DNA from: Lysobacterales bacterium
GTDB taxonomy: Bacteria; Pseudomonadota; Gammaproteobacteria; Xanthomonadales; BPKI01
DNA: 64,000 nt
NCBI GenBank assembly: GCA_026005055.1
Contig: BPKI01000001.1
Coordinates: forward strand, 1,178,001 to 1,242,000
Direction of reading: 5' to 3'
The position numbers and the translations under genes are program-made. A model generated the notes under the pieces. That model was not told where the DNA came from, ran no database searches, and saw only the letters and a list, made by a program, of their open reading frames with translations. The stretch's first letter is position 1. Each line of letters opens with the position of its first letter. Positions 46,183-54,755 of the stretch are shown in pieces.

Positions 46183-46605
46183 ATGCTTTGGCGCTGGTCT
46201 CCTTGGATTGCGCTGCTTGTGTCCGTGGCCCTGTTCGCGCACAACGTGGTTCTCCTCGGCGGGCTGGCGAGACACCCGACCTTGGGTCCGCCGGCAGCGG
46301 CGGCCGCGGAGCGCGAATCGCCGTGGCTTTCGGCGCAGATGCAGCTCGGGCGCTGGCTTGCCGAGCGCGGTCTCTTCGCGGAAAGCGGCCTCTCGGCGGC
46401 GCGGGAGATTTTCGCAGCCCGCGAACAGGCGGTCGGGGAGAACCCCGAGGCGGCGCTCGATCTGCTGCTTCGCCCGGGGCTTGGTTTTCGGCACACGCTG
46501 CTGCGCATCGGCCAGTGGCTGGCGCCGCTGGCCTTGCTGATCGCGGTTTTGCTCTTCCTCTTCGCGCCGCGGACCGTGCACTTGGTCGGCGGGCGGCGCG
46601 ACTGA
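46183..46605 (+). CDS. Small two-helix membrane protein of unknown function
   Basis: 140 residues, MLWRWSPWIALLVSVALFAH. One N-terminal and one C-terminal hydrophobic helix flank a soluble, mainly helical middle. It begins 11 bp after sufT and is probably co-transcribed. No recognised domain. The track hides it in an ORF starting at 45895. Confidence 0.55.
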   Translation: MLWRWSPWIALLVSVALFAHNVVLLGGLARHPTLGPPAAAAAERESPWLSAQMQLGRWLAERGLFAESGLSAAREIFAAREQAVGENPEAALDLLLRPGLGFRHTLLRIGQWLAPLALLIAVLLFLFAPRTVHLVGGRRD

Positions 46606-46608
46606 GCC

Positions 46609-47100
46609 TCAGGGCGACACCGCCTCGAAGCGATTGGCCTCGGGGTTCTTGCGCACCTTGAGCGGATCCCAGATCCGCCCGTTCATCGCGATGTACACCC
46701 CCTCCGGCAGCACCTGCACCGCCCCGACCGCGGTGCCGATGTTGAACACCGCATCCGAACCGCGGAACAAGGCCGGATTGAGCGCGCCGGTGAGCACGAT
46801 GACTTTGCCGGGAAGACCGAGCAAGCTGCGGGCGGTCTGCACCATGGTGTCGGTACCATGGGTGATGAGCACGTGCCGCTCCTCTTGCGCCTCGACCACG
46901 GCGCGGATCAGCGCCCGATCCTGGTCGGTGAGGTGCAAGCTGTCCTTGCGCAAGAGCGGAATCACCCGGTAACGGAAGGCCACCCCGATCTCGCCGAGAA
47001 TGCGTCCGATCTGCGGCTCGCCGACCTGGAAGTCGGATTTCTCATCGAAGTAGATCTTGTCGATGGTGCCGCCGGTGGTAACGATCAGGAGTTGCTCCAT
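46609..47100 (-). CDS. Single-domain asparaginase-like protein
   Basis: 163 residues, equal to only the N-terminal domain of type I L-asparaginases. Both catalytic threonine motifs are present: TTGGTIDK at the N-terminus and HVLITHGTDTMVQTA around residue 80. The C-terminal domain that contributes to the active site in classical ~330-aa enzymes is absent. Short proteins of this type are known in Gammaproteobacteria; their reaction is uncertain. Convergent with the small membrane gene, 3 bp apart. Confidence 0.85.
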   Translation of the reverse strand: MEQLLIVTTGGTIDKIYFDEKSDFQVGEPQIGRILGEIGVAFRYRVIPLLRKDSLHLTDQDRALIRAVVEAQEERHVLITHGTDTMVQTARSLLGLPGKVIVLTGALNPALFRGSDAVFNIGTAVGAVQVLPEGVYIAMNGRIWDPLKVRKNPEANRFEAVSP

Positions 47101-47424
47101 GGTCTCGGCATCGGCTTGGGGGAAATCAGTCTAGCGGGCGTGCGCCGGGCGCGAGCGCGAGGGCGAGACCCTGGCGGGGGTGGGAAGCCATGCTCGGTTC
47201 GAGCGGAGCCGGCGGTGCCGCGATCGGGCAGCGGAGCTAGGTGATTGGGCCGCTCGCTGCGAGCATGGCGGGTGTCGGGGGAAGGGCCAGGCAGCGACCG
47301 TCTCCGGATGCGCCTGATCGCCGGCTCGACGAGGGCGGTTGCCTCCGTCGCCCGATGTGGATGTCAACCTTCGCCGCTCCCGTGCGTTTTGAATGATGAC
47401 GAAGCGGAGAAGGGAGACCCTCTG
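47101..47424 (+). other. ~320 bp upstream of the sigma factor without a gene
   Basis: GC-rich. ORFs seen here are shadows. Near 47370 the DNA contains a GTCAACC element about 15 bp before GTGCG, faintly like an ECF-type promoter, but the match is weak. Nothing else recognised. Confidence 0.35.
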
Positions 47425-48027
47425 ATGCTGGTGGCGCTCGCCGTTGGCGAAGTTCCCCCCGAATCGGTGCAGGCCGACGCTCCAGCGCGCGCGCTCGACC
47501 GCAGCGGTGGACTCGATGGTTTTCTGCGCGGCATCGGGGGGCGCGCGCTGGTCGTGGCCGAGCTCACCACCCGCGACCGCGAGGAGGCGCTCGACTTGGT
47601 GCAGGAGGCGATGCTGCGTTTCGTGCGTCGGTACGCGCAGCGTCCGGCAGAGGAATGGCCGGCGCTGTTTCACCGGATTCTCAACCGTGCCCTGGTGGAC
47701 TGGACCCGGCGGGCGAAGGTGCGCGCCGCTTTTCGCTTCTTGATCGGACGGCGGCTCGAGGAGCAGGCAGCGGAGGATGTTGGGCTGCTGCCCGCCCCCC
47801 AGCGTGGGCCGGAGCAGGAGGCTCAGGCGGCGGAGCTCTCCCGTCGTCTCTGCCAGGCGCTCGCCGCATTGCCGCTCAGGCAGCGGCAGGTGTTCCTGCT
47901 CAGAGTCTGGGAAGGGCTTTCGGTGGAGGCAACCGCGCAAGCCCTCGCGATCGGCGAGGGCAGCGTGAAGACCCACCTGTTTCGGGCTTTGGCCCGTCTC
48001 AAGGAGCAACTCGATGGGCACCGATGA
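47425..48027 (+). CDS. Sigma-70 family (ECF-like) RNA polymerase sigma factor
   Basis: 200 residues from the ATG after GGGAG. Region 2 is recognisable in REEALDLVQEAMLRFVRRYAQRP, with the -10-binding ARP-type helix following (LFHRILNRALVDWTRR). Region 4 is LAALPLRQRQVFLLRVWEGLSVEATAQALAIGEGSVKTHLFRAL, a standard sigma helix-turn-helix. It directs polymerase to a small regulon; the downstream overlapping gene may act as its partner. The track's earlier start (47245) lacks a ribosome-binding site. Confidence 0.85.
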   Translation: MLVALAVGEVPPESVQADAPARALDRSGGLDGFLRGIGGRALVVAELTTRDREEALDLVQEAMLRFVRRYAQRPAEEWPALFHRILNRALVDWTRRAKVRAAFRFLIGRRLEEQAAEDVGLLPAPQRGPEQEAQAAELSRRLCQALAALPLRQRQVFLLRVWEGLSVEATAQALAIGEGSVKTHLFRALARLKEQLDGHR

Positions 48028-48361
48028 TCGTGAGCTGCTCGAGGCCGTGCGCGCGACCCTTTCGCGACGCGCGGGGGAGTTGGATGCGTCCACTCGCGCG
48101 AGGCTCGCCGCGGCCCGCCGTCGGGCGCTCGAAGCGCATCGCGCTCCGCGCCTCGTGGGCTGGTGGCCGGCCTTGCCGGCCTTGGCGGCGGCGCTCGCCT
48201 TGCTCGTGTTCAAAGCGCCACGCCCCCCCGAGCCTGCTCCCCCCGTGCGCGCGGAAACCTTCGCTCTGCTCGGCGAGCCAGAGGGAGCCGAGCTGCTCGA
48301 ACTCGCCGAGTTCTACCGGCTGCTCGATGAGGAGACCTCCGATGTACCGCCGCCATCCTGA
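48014..48361 (+). CDS. DUF3619-like single-pass membrane protein, possible anti-sigma partner
   Basis: 115 residues. Soluble N-terminal helical part, one membrane helix (WWPALPALAAALALLVF) and a C-terminal acidic tail LAEFYRLLDEE, which matches the layout of DUF3619 proteins found behind such sigma factors. It overlaps the sigma gene by 14 bp and the next gene by 20 bp. An anti-sigma role is inferred from topology and coupling only. Confidence 0.65.
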   Translation: MGTDDRELLEAVRATLSRRAGELDASTRARLAAARRRALEAHRAPRLVGWWPALPALAAALALLVFKAPRPPEPAPPVRAETFALLGEPEGAELLELAEFYRLLDEETSDVPPPS

Positions 48362-48896
48362 GCGTCGGTGGTGGCGCGCGCCTTGGCTCGCGCTCCTGCT
48401 GCTCGGACCGATCACTCTGGCCGCCGCCCCGCCGGCTCGTTTCGAAGAGCTGCCTGCGGAGGTCGGGCGCGTGCTCGAAGCGTTCCGCTCCGACTGGGGC
48501 CGGCTTTCTGCCCAGCGCCGCGAAGCGCTGGTGCGTGCCGCCGAAGTGTGGCTGGAACTCGGTCGCGAGCAGCGCCGACTCGCCCTGCGCCGCCTCGAGA
48601 TCTGGGAGAGCCTGACCCCCGAGGAGCGCGCTCGGCTTCGCGCCCATCTGCGCGCCGGTCATGGCGCCGGTCGGCGCGCGCCGCTCATGGCGCTCCTCGC
48701 CGAGCTCGATCGAGCCGAGCGCCAGGCGCTCCTCGCCCGACTACGCGGCCTGGAGCCGCCTGAGCGTCGGCGCCTGCGCCTGTACCTGATGGGGCTTTCG
48801 CGCGAGGAGCGCCTCGCCTGGATCCGCCGCTGGGTCGGCGGGGACGAGCGGGCGCTCGCCGAAGCCCTTGCCGCGCCCCTCGCGTCGCACCGTTGA
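48342..48896 (+). CDS. DUF3106-like exported helical protein
   Basis: 184 residues. N-terminal hydrophobic signal (WLALLLLGPITLAAAPPA), then repeated L/E/R-rich helices: LSAQRREALVRAAEVW, LTPEERARLRAHLRA, LSREERLAWIRRW. The S/TPEExxRLR type repeats are typical of DUF3106 proteins. Probably periplasmic. A GGAG lies just before the ATG. Third member of a sigma-DUF3619-DUF3106 set. Confidence 0.65.
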   Translation: MYRRHPERRWWRAPWLALLLLGPITLAAAPPARFEELPAEVGRVLEAFRSDWGRLSAQRREALVRAAEVWLELGREQRRLALRRLEIWESLTPEERARLRAHLRAGHGAGRRAPLMALLAELDRAERQALLARLRGLEPPERRRLRLYLMGLSREERLAWIRRWVGGDERALAEALAAPLASHR

Positions 48897-48918
48897 TCCC
48901 ACCTCGACCGCCATTGCC

Positions 48919-50346
48919 ATGAACGCCGTCCTCGCACCGCCTCCGGTTCAGGCCAGCCAGGCCGCGAACGAGATCGACGTGCTGCTCGAGCGCACCACCT
49001 ACGGCGCCACCCGCGCCGAGCGGGCGCTCGCGCACAGCCTGGGCTACGAGGGCTGGATCGAGCACCAGCTCAACCTCGGTCCCGAGGCCGATGCCCCGCT
49101 CGAGCAGCAGCTACGCAGCTCCACCCCGCTGATTTTTGCGAGCGCCGCCGAGCTCGGCGCGATCGCGACCGGCGAGCAGCGCCAGCGGACCCAGGCCTAC
49201 AACGAACTCCTTGCCGCCACCCTCCTCCGCGGCTGGTTCGCGAAGCGCCAGCTGTTCGAGCGCATGGTCGAGTTCGTCGGGGATCTCTTGCACATCGGGG
49301 TGACCGATGCCCGCATGGGCACCCTCAAGATCCTCGATGATCGCGAGGTCGCTCGCGCCCACGCTTTCGGTCGCTTCCGCGAGCTGCTCGGGGCGAGCGC
49401 GCGCTCGCCGGCGATGCTCGATTATCTCGACAATGCCCTCAACGGCCGCGACGGCATCAACGACAACTACGCCCGCGAGCTGATGGAGCTTCACACCCTT
49501 GGGGTGGACGGCGGCTACACCGAGGAAGACGTGGTCGAGGTGGCGCGCTGCTTCAGCGGCTGGACCTATGAGCGGCGGACGCTACGCTTCCTCTTCCTCG
49601 CGAGCTGGCACGACAACGGTCCGAAGCGGGTGCTCGGCACCCCGATTCCCGCCGGCGGCGGTCAGCGTGACGGTGAAACCGTGCTCGATCTGCTCGCCCA
49701 GCATCCGAGCACGGCGCGCCACGTGGTCACGCGCCTCGCCCGCCGCTTCGTGAGCGATCAGCCGCCCCCGGCGCTGGTCAACGACGTCGCGGCGGTCTTC
49801 ACTGCAAGCGGCGGCGACTTGCGCAGCACCCTGCGGGCGCTGCTTCTGCATCCGCTCACCCGCCAATCGCCGCCGCTCAAGCTCAAGCGACCCTTCGAGC
49901 TCGTGGTCGGTTTGTTGCGAGGCCTCGAAATCCCCTACCGGGAGGGCGCGGCGCGGCTGCTGCTCGACTGGCTCGGTCGTCTCGGCCATCGTCCCTTCGC
50001 CTGGCCTCCGCCCAACGGCTACCCCGACACGGCCAGCTACTGGCAGAGCCCGAATGGTCTGCTCCAGCGCTGGAACTTCGGCTGGGAGGCCTTGTTCGGC
50101 ACCCTCGCCGCTCGGCTTCCGGTGAACTGGGGCGCGCTTCTCGGCGGCGCCCAACGTGCGGCGGCGGTGGCCGATGCCCTCGCCGCGGTCTTTCCCGTGG
50201 CGGCGGCGGTGCACGGTCAGGGCTATTTCCGAGAACTGGCGTTGAAGCTGGCCGGAGACGGGGTCCTGAGCGGTTCTGCCCGCGACCAGCTCGCGCGTCA
50301 GCTCGCCCTGGCGATGTTCACGAGTCCCGCCAACCAGCTGCGTTGA
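48919..50346 (+). CDS. DUF1800 family protein
   Basis: 475 residues from the ATG at 48919. LLERTTYGATRAE near the start and NDNYARELMELHTLGVDGGYTEEDV are the strongest DUF1800 signatures. It continues through CFSGWTY, HPSTARHVVTRLARRFVSD and FAWPPPNGYPD. No clear signal peptide. DUF1800 genes almost always sit next to DUF1501 genes, as here. Biochemical function unknown. It follows the DUF3106 gene by 22 bp, so it may be on the same transcript. Confidence 0.88.
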   Translation: MNAVLAPPPVQASQAANEIDVLLERTTYGATRAERALAHSLGYEGWIEHQLNLGPEADAPLEQQLRSSTPLIFASAAELGAIATGEQRQRTQAYNELLAATLLRGWFAKRQLFERMVEFVGDLLHIGVTDARMGTLKILDDREVARAHAFGRFRELLGASARSPAMLDYLDNALNGRDGINDNYARELMELHTLGVDGGYTEEDVVEVARCFSGWTYERRTLRFLFLASWHDNGPKRVLGTPIPAGGGQRDGETVLDLLAQHPSTARHVVTRLARRFVSDQPPPALVNDVAAVFTASGGDLRSTLRALLLHPLTRQSPPLKLKRPFELVVGLLRGLEIPYREGAARLLLDWLGRLGHRPFAWPPPNGYPDTASYWQSPNGLLQRWNFGWEALFGTLAARLPVNWGALLGGAQRAAAVADALAAVFPVAAAVHGQGYFRELALKLAGDGVLSGSARDQLARQLALAMFTSPANQLR

Positions 50347-50357
50347 GGAGGTCCCCC

Positions 50358-51569
50358 ATGAAACGGCGTGAGTTCCTCAAGCTTCCCCTCTGCGCCGGTG
50401 CGGCGCTGTGCTTGCCGCGGATGGCGCTGGCCTTCAGCGAGCGTTCGGCCGGTACGGCTCCGACCGTCATCGTGAGCCTCTTTCTTCGCGGTGGCGCCGA
50501 TGGGCTCAACATCGTCGTCCCCTACAGCGACCCCGATTACTACCGTCTTCGCCCGAGCCTCGCCGTCCCGCGTCCCGGTTCCGGAGACGGGGCGGCGATC
50601 GACCTCGACGGCCGGTTTGGCCTGCATCCTGCGGCCGCGCCGTTGCTGTCCCTCTACCGGGCAGGCGAACTGGCCATCCTGCATGCCTGCGGTGCGATCC
50701 ACGGTTCACGCTCGCACTTCGACGCGCAGGCACTGATGGAGCGCGGCGTGCAGGATCCAGCCCGGCCGCAGAGCGGCTGGCTGGGACGCCTGGTCGAGCA
50801 GCTGCCCGGGGCCGGCGGCGAGGCCTTCCTGGCCGTGGGCATCGGCAATGCGGTGGCGCGCTCGCTCATCGGCCCGGTTCCAGCGCTCAATCTGCAGTCG
50901 ATCGAAACCTTCAATCTCGGCGGGAGCCAGGGTGGCTGGCTGAAGAGCGTGCTCGCCGGGCTCTACCTCGAGCACGAACGCTTCGCCCACACCGCCACCC
51001 TCACCTTCGGGGCCCTCGAGAAGGTCGCTTCGCTCGACGTGCCGCGTCTCGATCCGCCGGCGGGGGTGAACTACCCGACCACCCCCTTCGGCAGCGCCCT
51101 GCGCGAATTGGGGCGCCTGATCCGCGCCGACATCGGGCTTCGCGCGGCGGCGGTGGACCTCGGCGGCTGGGATCATCACGCCAACGAAAACCAGGTGTTG
51201 CCCGGCCTGCTCCAAGAACTCGCGAATGCCCTGGTGGCCTTCCGCGGCCACCTCGGTGATGCGATGCAGCGCGTGGTGGTGCTGATCATGAGCGAGTTCG
51301 GGAGGCGCGCCGCCCAGAACGGCTCGGCCGGAACCGACCACGGCGCCGGCAACATCGTCATGGTGATCGGTGGTGGGGTGCGGGGTGGAAGGATCATCGC
51401 CGACTGGCCGGGGTTGCGCGACGCCGACCTCGATCGCGGCGATCTGCGCGTCACCATTGATTACCGGCAGGTCATCGAGGAGAGCGTGGCGGCGCGTTTC
51501 CCGGCGGTGGATGTGGACTACGTCGTGCAGGACGTGCGCCGCCGCCCGGGCGGACTTGGCTTGTTCTGA
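50358..51569 (+). CDS. DUF1501 family protein with twin-arginine signal
   Basis: 403 residues. MKRREFLKLPLCAGAALCLP is a Tat-type signal (RREFLK), so the folded protein is probably exported. FLRGGADGLNIVVPYSD, LGGWDHHANE, IMSEFGRRAAQNGSAGTDHGAGN are DUF1501 hallmarks, related to the sulfatase/alkaline phosphatase fold. GAGGAGG ribosome-binding site, 11 bp after DUF1800. The pair is thought to act together on an envelope substrate, not identified. Confidence 0.88.
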   Translation: MKRREFLKLPLCAGAALCLPRMALAFSERSAGTAPTVIVSLFLRGGADGLNIVVPYSDPDYYRLRPSLAVPRPGSGDGAAIDLDGRFGLHPAAAPLLSLYRAGELAILHACGAIHGSRSHFDAQALMERGVQDPARPQSGWLGRLVEQLPGAGGEAFLAVGIGNAVARSLIGPVPALNLQSIETFNLGGSQGGWLKSVLAGLYLEHERFAHTATLTFGALEKVASLDVPRLDPPAGVNYPTTPFGSALRELGRLIRADIGLRAAAVDLGGWDHHANENQVLPGLLQELANALVAFRGHLGDAMQRVVVLIMSEFGRRAAQNGSAGTDHGAGNIVMVIGGGVRGGRIIADWPGLRDADLDRGDLRVTIDYRQVIEESVAARFPAVDVDYVVQDVRRRPGGLGLF

Positions 51570-52048
51570 ACGGCGGTCGAAGCGCGTTGAGGTGCCAAGC
51601 TCGTGAGCCAAGGGGGCTCCGCGCCGGAGCGCGACAGAACGCATGCCGAGGAGGCGAGGGTTTCCAACCGCAGGGCGTGGCCGATCGCGAGCGAGCGGGC
51701 GCTGGTCCGGCGATTCGCTAGGAGCGACGAAGCGAATACAGCGGTCTCATTCAGTACCGGCCCGAAGGGCGCCATCGGCCGACGGATGGCACTCCTCGTA
51801 TCTGGAGCCTCGATTGGAGGGACCGTGGCTCGCGATCGATGGGGAGCCGGTGATCGGGTGCGTGGCGTGGCGCATGCGTGGGCTTGCTCGGGAGGGGCGG
51901 GGGAGGCGAGGTCAGCGAAGGATGCTGCAAGCGTTGTTTGCAACGAAGAATGCTCTTCTGAACGAACGATGATGATCGTAATGCGATTGCATTGACGCAG
52001 TCATCGAGCTGCGTTAGTGTTTTTGCGCAACTTGCCCGGAGACCTGCC
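51570..52048 (+). other. ~480 bp between DUF1501 and the antitoxin gene
   Basis: No convincing gene. ORFs at 51603 and 51643 (+) and 51751 (minus) translate into low-complexity Arg/Gly/Ser-rich sequence. The last 60 bp hold the antitoxin promoter. This is the border between backbone and accessory DNA. Confidence 0.4.
51992..52020 (+). promoter_or_regulatory. Antitoxin promoter with palindromic operator
   Basis: TTGACG (51992-51997) and TAGTGT (52015-52020) are 17 bp apart. The inverted repeat ACGCAG-N8-CTGCGT (51995-52014) overlaps the -35 and fills the spacer, a good position for autorepression by the PrlF-type antitoxin. Confidence 0.45.
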
Positions 52049-52378
52049 ATGTCTGCCGTGTTGGAAGCGGAATCGACGTTGACCGACCGCTACCAGACCA
52101 CCGTGCCAGAACCCGTGCGCCGGGCGCTTGCCCTGAGTAAACGCGACAAGATCCGCTATTCGATCCGCGCCAATGGCGAGGTCGTGCTCTCGCGTAGCGC
52201 TCCCGAAGAAGCCGCTGACCCGGCGCTGCTTCCGTTTCTCCGCTTGATCGAGCGTGACATCAGGAGACATCCAAAGCGTTTGCGGGCCATCGACGGGGGT
52301 CTGGCTGAGCGCATACAGGCGCTGGTCGCCGGCGTCGAGGTGGACCTTGAGGCGCCGCTTGCAGCCGAGGAGGCATGA
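52049..52378 (+). CDS. prlF: PrlF/SohA-type antitoxin (SpoVT-AbrB fold)
   Basis: 109 residues. The N-terminal swapped-hairpin DNA-binding part contains LTDRYQTTVPEPVRRALAL and KIRYSIRANGEVVLSRS, the PrlF/AbrB pattern. The C-terminal half (FLRLIERDIRRHPKRLRAID) matches the toxin-binding region of PrlF. It neutralises YhaV and represses its own promoter. The start at 52049 is preferred over the track's 51992, which lies in the promoter. ATGA overlap with the toxin. Confidence 0.9.
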   Translation: MSAVLEAESTLTDRYQTTVPEPVRRALALSKRDKIRYSIRANGEVVLSRSAPEEAADPALLPFLRLIERDIRRHPKRLRAIDGGLAERIQALVAGVEVDLEAPLAAEEA

Positions 52379-52884
52379 GCGGCGGCGGGCCGCTGAGGGT
52401 CAATGGCTGGTCGCTCTTCGCTCATCCGGTTTTCCTCGATCAGCTGAGCGCCCTCCTTGCCGAGGTCGAGGCGCTCAAGGCCAAAGACCCAAGCAGCTAT
52501 CGGGCGAAAAATCCGACCAAGCGCCTCGCCGCCATCGCCAAGCTCGTGTTCGAGGTGATTCCCCAAGATCCCGGGCGGCGCGAGTACCGTCTCGGGGGCA
52601 CCCTCGGCGCTGAATACAAGCACTGGTTCCGGGCCAAGTTCTTCCAGCAGTACCGGCTGTTCTTTCGCTTTCACGGCAAGGGCCGGGTGATCGTTTACGC
52701 CTGGGTCAACGACGAGGCGACCAAGCGCGCTGTGGAAAGCGCGGATGACGCCTATCGCGTCTTTCGCCGCATGCTCGAACGTCGCCGTCCGCCGTCGGAC
52801 TGGGACCAGCTGCTCGCCGAAGCCAAAGCCGAAGCCGAGCGCTTGGCGCGCCTTGCCTCGGGCCGCTTGTTCCCCCTCGGTTGA
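52375..52884 (+). CDS. yhaV: YhaV-type ribonuclease toxin
   Basis: 169 residues. VNGWSLFAHPVFLDQLSALLAEVE opens the protein as in YhaV. EYRLGGTLGAEYKHWFRAKFFQQYRLFFRF contains the conserved catalytic Arg/Lys/His region of the RelE-like fold, and VIVYAWVNDEATKRAVES is also diagnostic. It cleaves mRNA/rRNA when freed from PrlF. Full length, so the module looks intact. Confidence 0.92.
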   Translation: MSGGGPLRVNGWSLFAHPVFLDQLSALLAEVEALKAKDPSSYRAKNPTKRLAAIAKLVFEVIPQDPGRREYRLGGTLGAEYKHWFRAKFFQQYRLFFRFHGKGRVIVYAWVNDEATKRAVESADDAYRVFRRMLERRRPPSDWDQLLAEAKAEAERLARLASGRLFPLG

Positions 52885-53190
52885 GGCGAACACGGTTGCC
52901 GACGACATGGCACGCTCTAGGCGTACGTAACCGGCGTCGTCTCCTCGTGCTGCGCTAGGAGGTGAATCCGAAAGACAATCGACCGAAGCAGTGGCGCCCG
53001 CGTCACCGGCCAGTGCGGAGCTTCGCTGTTGGTCGATCCTTCCGTTCAGGACAGTATGATCGCTGCGGATCCTGGAATACACCGCCACGGCAAATCCTCC
53101 TGCCGAACGAGAGGAGAATCGTGGGCATGATTTTCCACTCTGCACGCATCCCAAGAAAAACCAAATTATTCCAAGCACTCCCTCGAACAG
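52885..53190 (-). other. ~300 bp between yhaV and the drmC remnant
   Basis: No credible gene. The 102-aa plus-strand ORF (52962-53270) overlaps the 3' end of drmC antisense and is not protein-like. GC is lower than the backbone. Confidence 0.35.
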
Positions 53191-53294
53191 TCAGACTGGA
53201 GCCACCGTGTTCGTATCGACCAACGCTTGCAGATGTTCGTGCAGTAACCTCGGTAACTGCCCACCCGTGAGAAGTACCCCAGCCTCCATGTTCC
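53191..53294 (-). pseudogene. drmC: 3' remnant of drmC cut off by the ISL3 element
   Basis: The minus strand reads RNMEAGVLLTGGQLPRLLHEH and on to a stop at 53191 (tail LQALVDTNTVAPV). Placed after residue ...TGHAMDRNM of the fragment on the other side of the element, it restores one continuous PLD-family reading frame of about 255 residues. It has no start of its own. Confidence 0.8.
53287..53294. repeat. Target site duplication, left copy
   Basis: CATGTTCC directly beside the left end of ISL3 copy A and repeated at 54756-54763. Eight bp is the usual duplication length for the ISL3 family. Confidence 0.75.
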
Positions 53295-54755
53295 GGTCCA
53301 TGTCGTTTCGTGTGGAAAGCAACACCGTCACTGGGGCATCGCCGGCGCGAACGGACTGGCCGGCAGGTGCTTGAGCTTGGACATGCGCAGGTAGGCGATG
53401 GCGATGAAGTTCTGGCTCGTCCTGAAGCCGCGCGCGGCGCGCTTGGCCTGCTGCAGCAGCCCGTTCATCGCCTCGACGAAGGCGTTGCTGCGGTGATCGA
53501 CCATGCCGCGCACCACCGCGTCGAACCGCTCCTTGAGCGTGGCGGCCAGCTTCTTGAACGGCTCGAGCCGACAGCGCCGCGCCCAGCTCAGCCAGGCCCT
53601 GAGGTCGGATGCGGCCTGTTCGATGCTGTTGTGCGCTGTGGCCCGTGCGTACACCGCGCGCAGCGCCATCTTCAGCCGCCACGCCCGCGCGCTCTTGAGC
53701 GTCGAGCGCTGCAGCCAGTGCATCGCCTGGAGCTGGCGGGCGCTCCAGGTGCTGGGGTTGCGCCGCATGCCCCACAGCAGCTGCCTGAGCGTCTTACGCT
53801 GGCCAGTGCCCAGCGCGGCTCGCACCGCCTGCGCGTCGGTGGCCATCTCCGCGCGGCGCACCTGGTCCATCGCCTCGATGGCCATCGAGACGACGTGGAA
53901 GCGGTCGTAGCTGATCTGCGCCTGGGGCAGCGCCAGCGCCACGCCCTTGGCGTAGGCCGCGCTCATGTCCATGCACACGTGCCGCACCTGGGCGGGATCG
54001 CCGCCATGGGCCTTCAGATCCTCGGCGAACTCCACCACCGTGCGGTGCTCGCGCCCCTCGGTGGCGAACAGCAGCCGCTTGCGATCCAGGTCGTGCACGA
54101 CGGTGATGTAGTGCTGCCCGCGCCGCAGGCTGGTCTCGTCGATGCCCACCGTGCGCACGCCGGCGAAGTCTTCCAGCGCACGCGCCTGCGCGACGTAGAA
54201 CTCGATGCGCCGCCACAGCCGCTTGTCCTTGCAGCGCAGCAACTCGGCGGCCTGGCGCACCGGCAGGTCCAGGCACAAGGTCAGCGCCAGCGCTTCGAAC
54301 GCCGCGGTGAAGCCCGAGCCCGGACGCGCCCAGGGCACGGCCACCTGCGTGGTCTTGCCGCAGGCACCGCAGGCCACGCGCGGCACGTCGCAATGCAGCC
54401 AGGCCTCGAACTGGAAGAAGTCCAGGTGCCGCCAGGATCGGCGCAGCCGGTCGTGCACCGGTTGCGTGGCCGCACCGCATGCCGGGCAGGCGAGCCTGCT
54501 GGTGTGGCAGCCGATCTCGAAGTCGATACGCCGCTTGGCGGTGTCGAGCCTGACGTCATCGACGACCCACGGCGGCTGCAAGCCCAGCGCGCTGGTGAAC
54601 AGAGCTTCTACGGCAATGCCCATGGACTCATCCTCCTGATCAAACACGCCTCGTGGACATGTGCACAGGCCGGCCAGCGGCCTGCACACATGCCCACCGG
54701 GCTCGACGACCAGGAGTCATTGTGACTGTTGGGTTCCACACGAAATGACGAAGGC
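53295..54755 (-). mobile_element. ISL3-family insertion sequence, copy A (within drmC)
   Basis: 1461 bp with imperfect terminal inverted repeats sharing GTC(A/G)TTTCGTGTGGAA; the left end reads GGTCCATGTCGTTTCG and the right end (minus strand) GGCCTTCGTCATTTCG. It contains one transposase gene, is flanked by CATGTTCC duplications, and splits drmC. It is almost identical to copy B but in opposite orientation. Confidence 0.88.
53328..54623 (-). CDS. ISL3-family transposase, copy A
   Basis: 431 residues from MGIAVEALFTSALGLQPPWV; the track's extra 22 residues are upstream of AGGAGG. The N-terminal zinc finger has CPACG...CGACG pairs. The DDE domain has VGIDETSLRRGQHY (first Asp), VCMDMSAAYAKG (second Asp) and SNAFVEAMNGLLQQAKRAARGF (Glu), the ISL3 (DDE_Tnp_ISL3) pattern. 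It appears intact. It differs from copy B by a few residues such as EDLKAHGG for EDLRAHGG and NPSTWSARQL for NPSSWSARQI. Confidence 0.95.
   Translation of the reverse strand: MGIAVEALFTSALGLQPPWVVDDVRLDTAKRRIDFEIGCHTSRLACPACGAATQPVHDRLRRSWRHLDFFQFEAWLHCDVPRVACGACGKTTQVAVPWARPGSGFTAAFEALALTLCLDLPVRQAAELLRCKDKRLWRRIEFYVAQARALEDFAGVRTVGIDETSLRRGQHYITVVHDLDRKRLLFATEGREHRTVVEFAEDLKAHGGDPAQVRHVCMDMSAAYAKGVALALPQAQISYDRFHVVSMAIEAMDQVRRAEMATDAQAVRAALGTGQRKTLRQLLWGMRRNPSTWSARQLQAMHWLQRSTLKSARAWRLKMALRAVYARATAHNSIEQAASDLRAWLSWARRCRLEPFKKLAATLKERFDAVVRGMVDHRSNAFVEAMNGLLQQAKRAARGFRTSQNFIAIAYLRMSKLKHLPASPFAPAMPQ

Noticed and set aside
51603-51995. 130-aa ORF before the antitoxin
   Set aside because: No ribosome-binding site, protein-unlike composition, overlaps competing ORFs on both strands.
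53288-53304. 17-bp repeat CCATGTTCCGGTCCATG on both sides of copy A as a long target duplication
   Set aside because: Part of it coincides with the IS end (GGTCCATG), and 8 bp fits the ISL3 family; the extra similarity seems due to the native sequence resembling the IS terminus.
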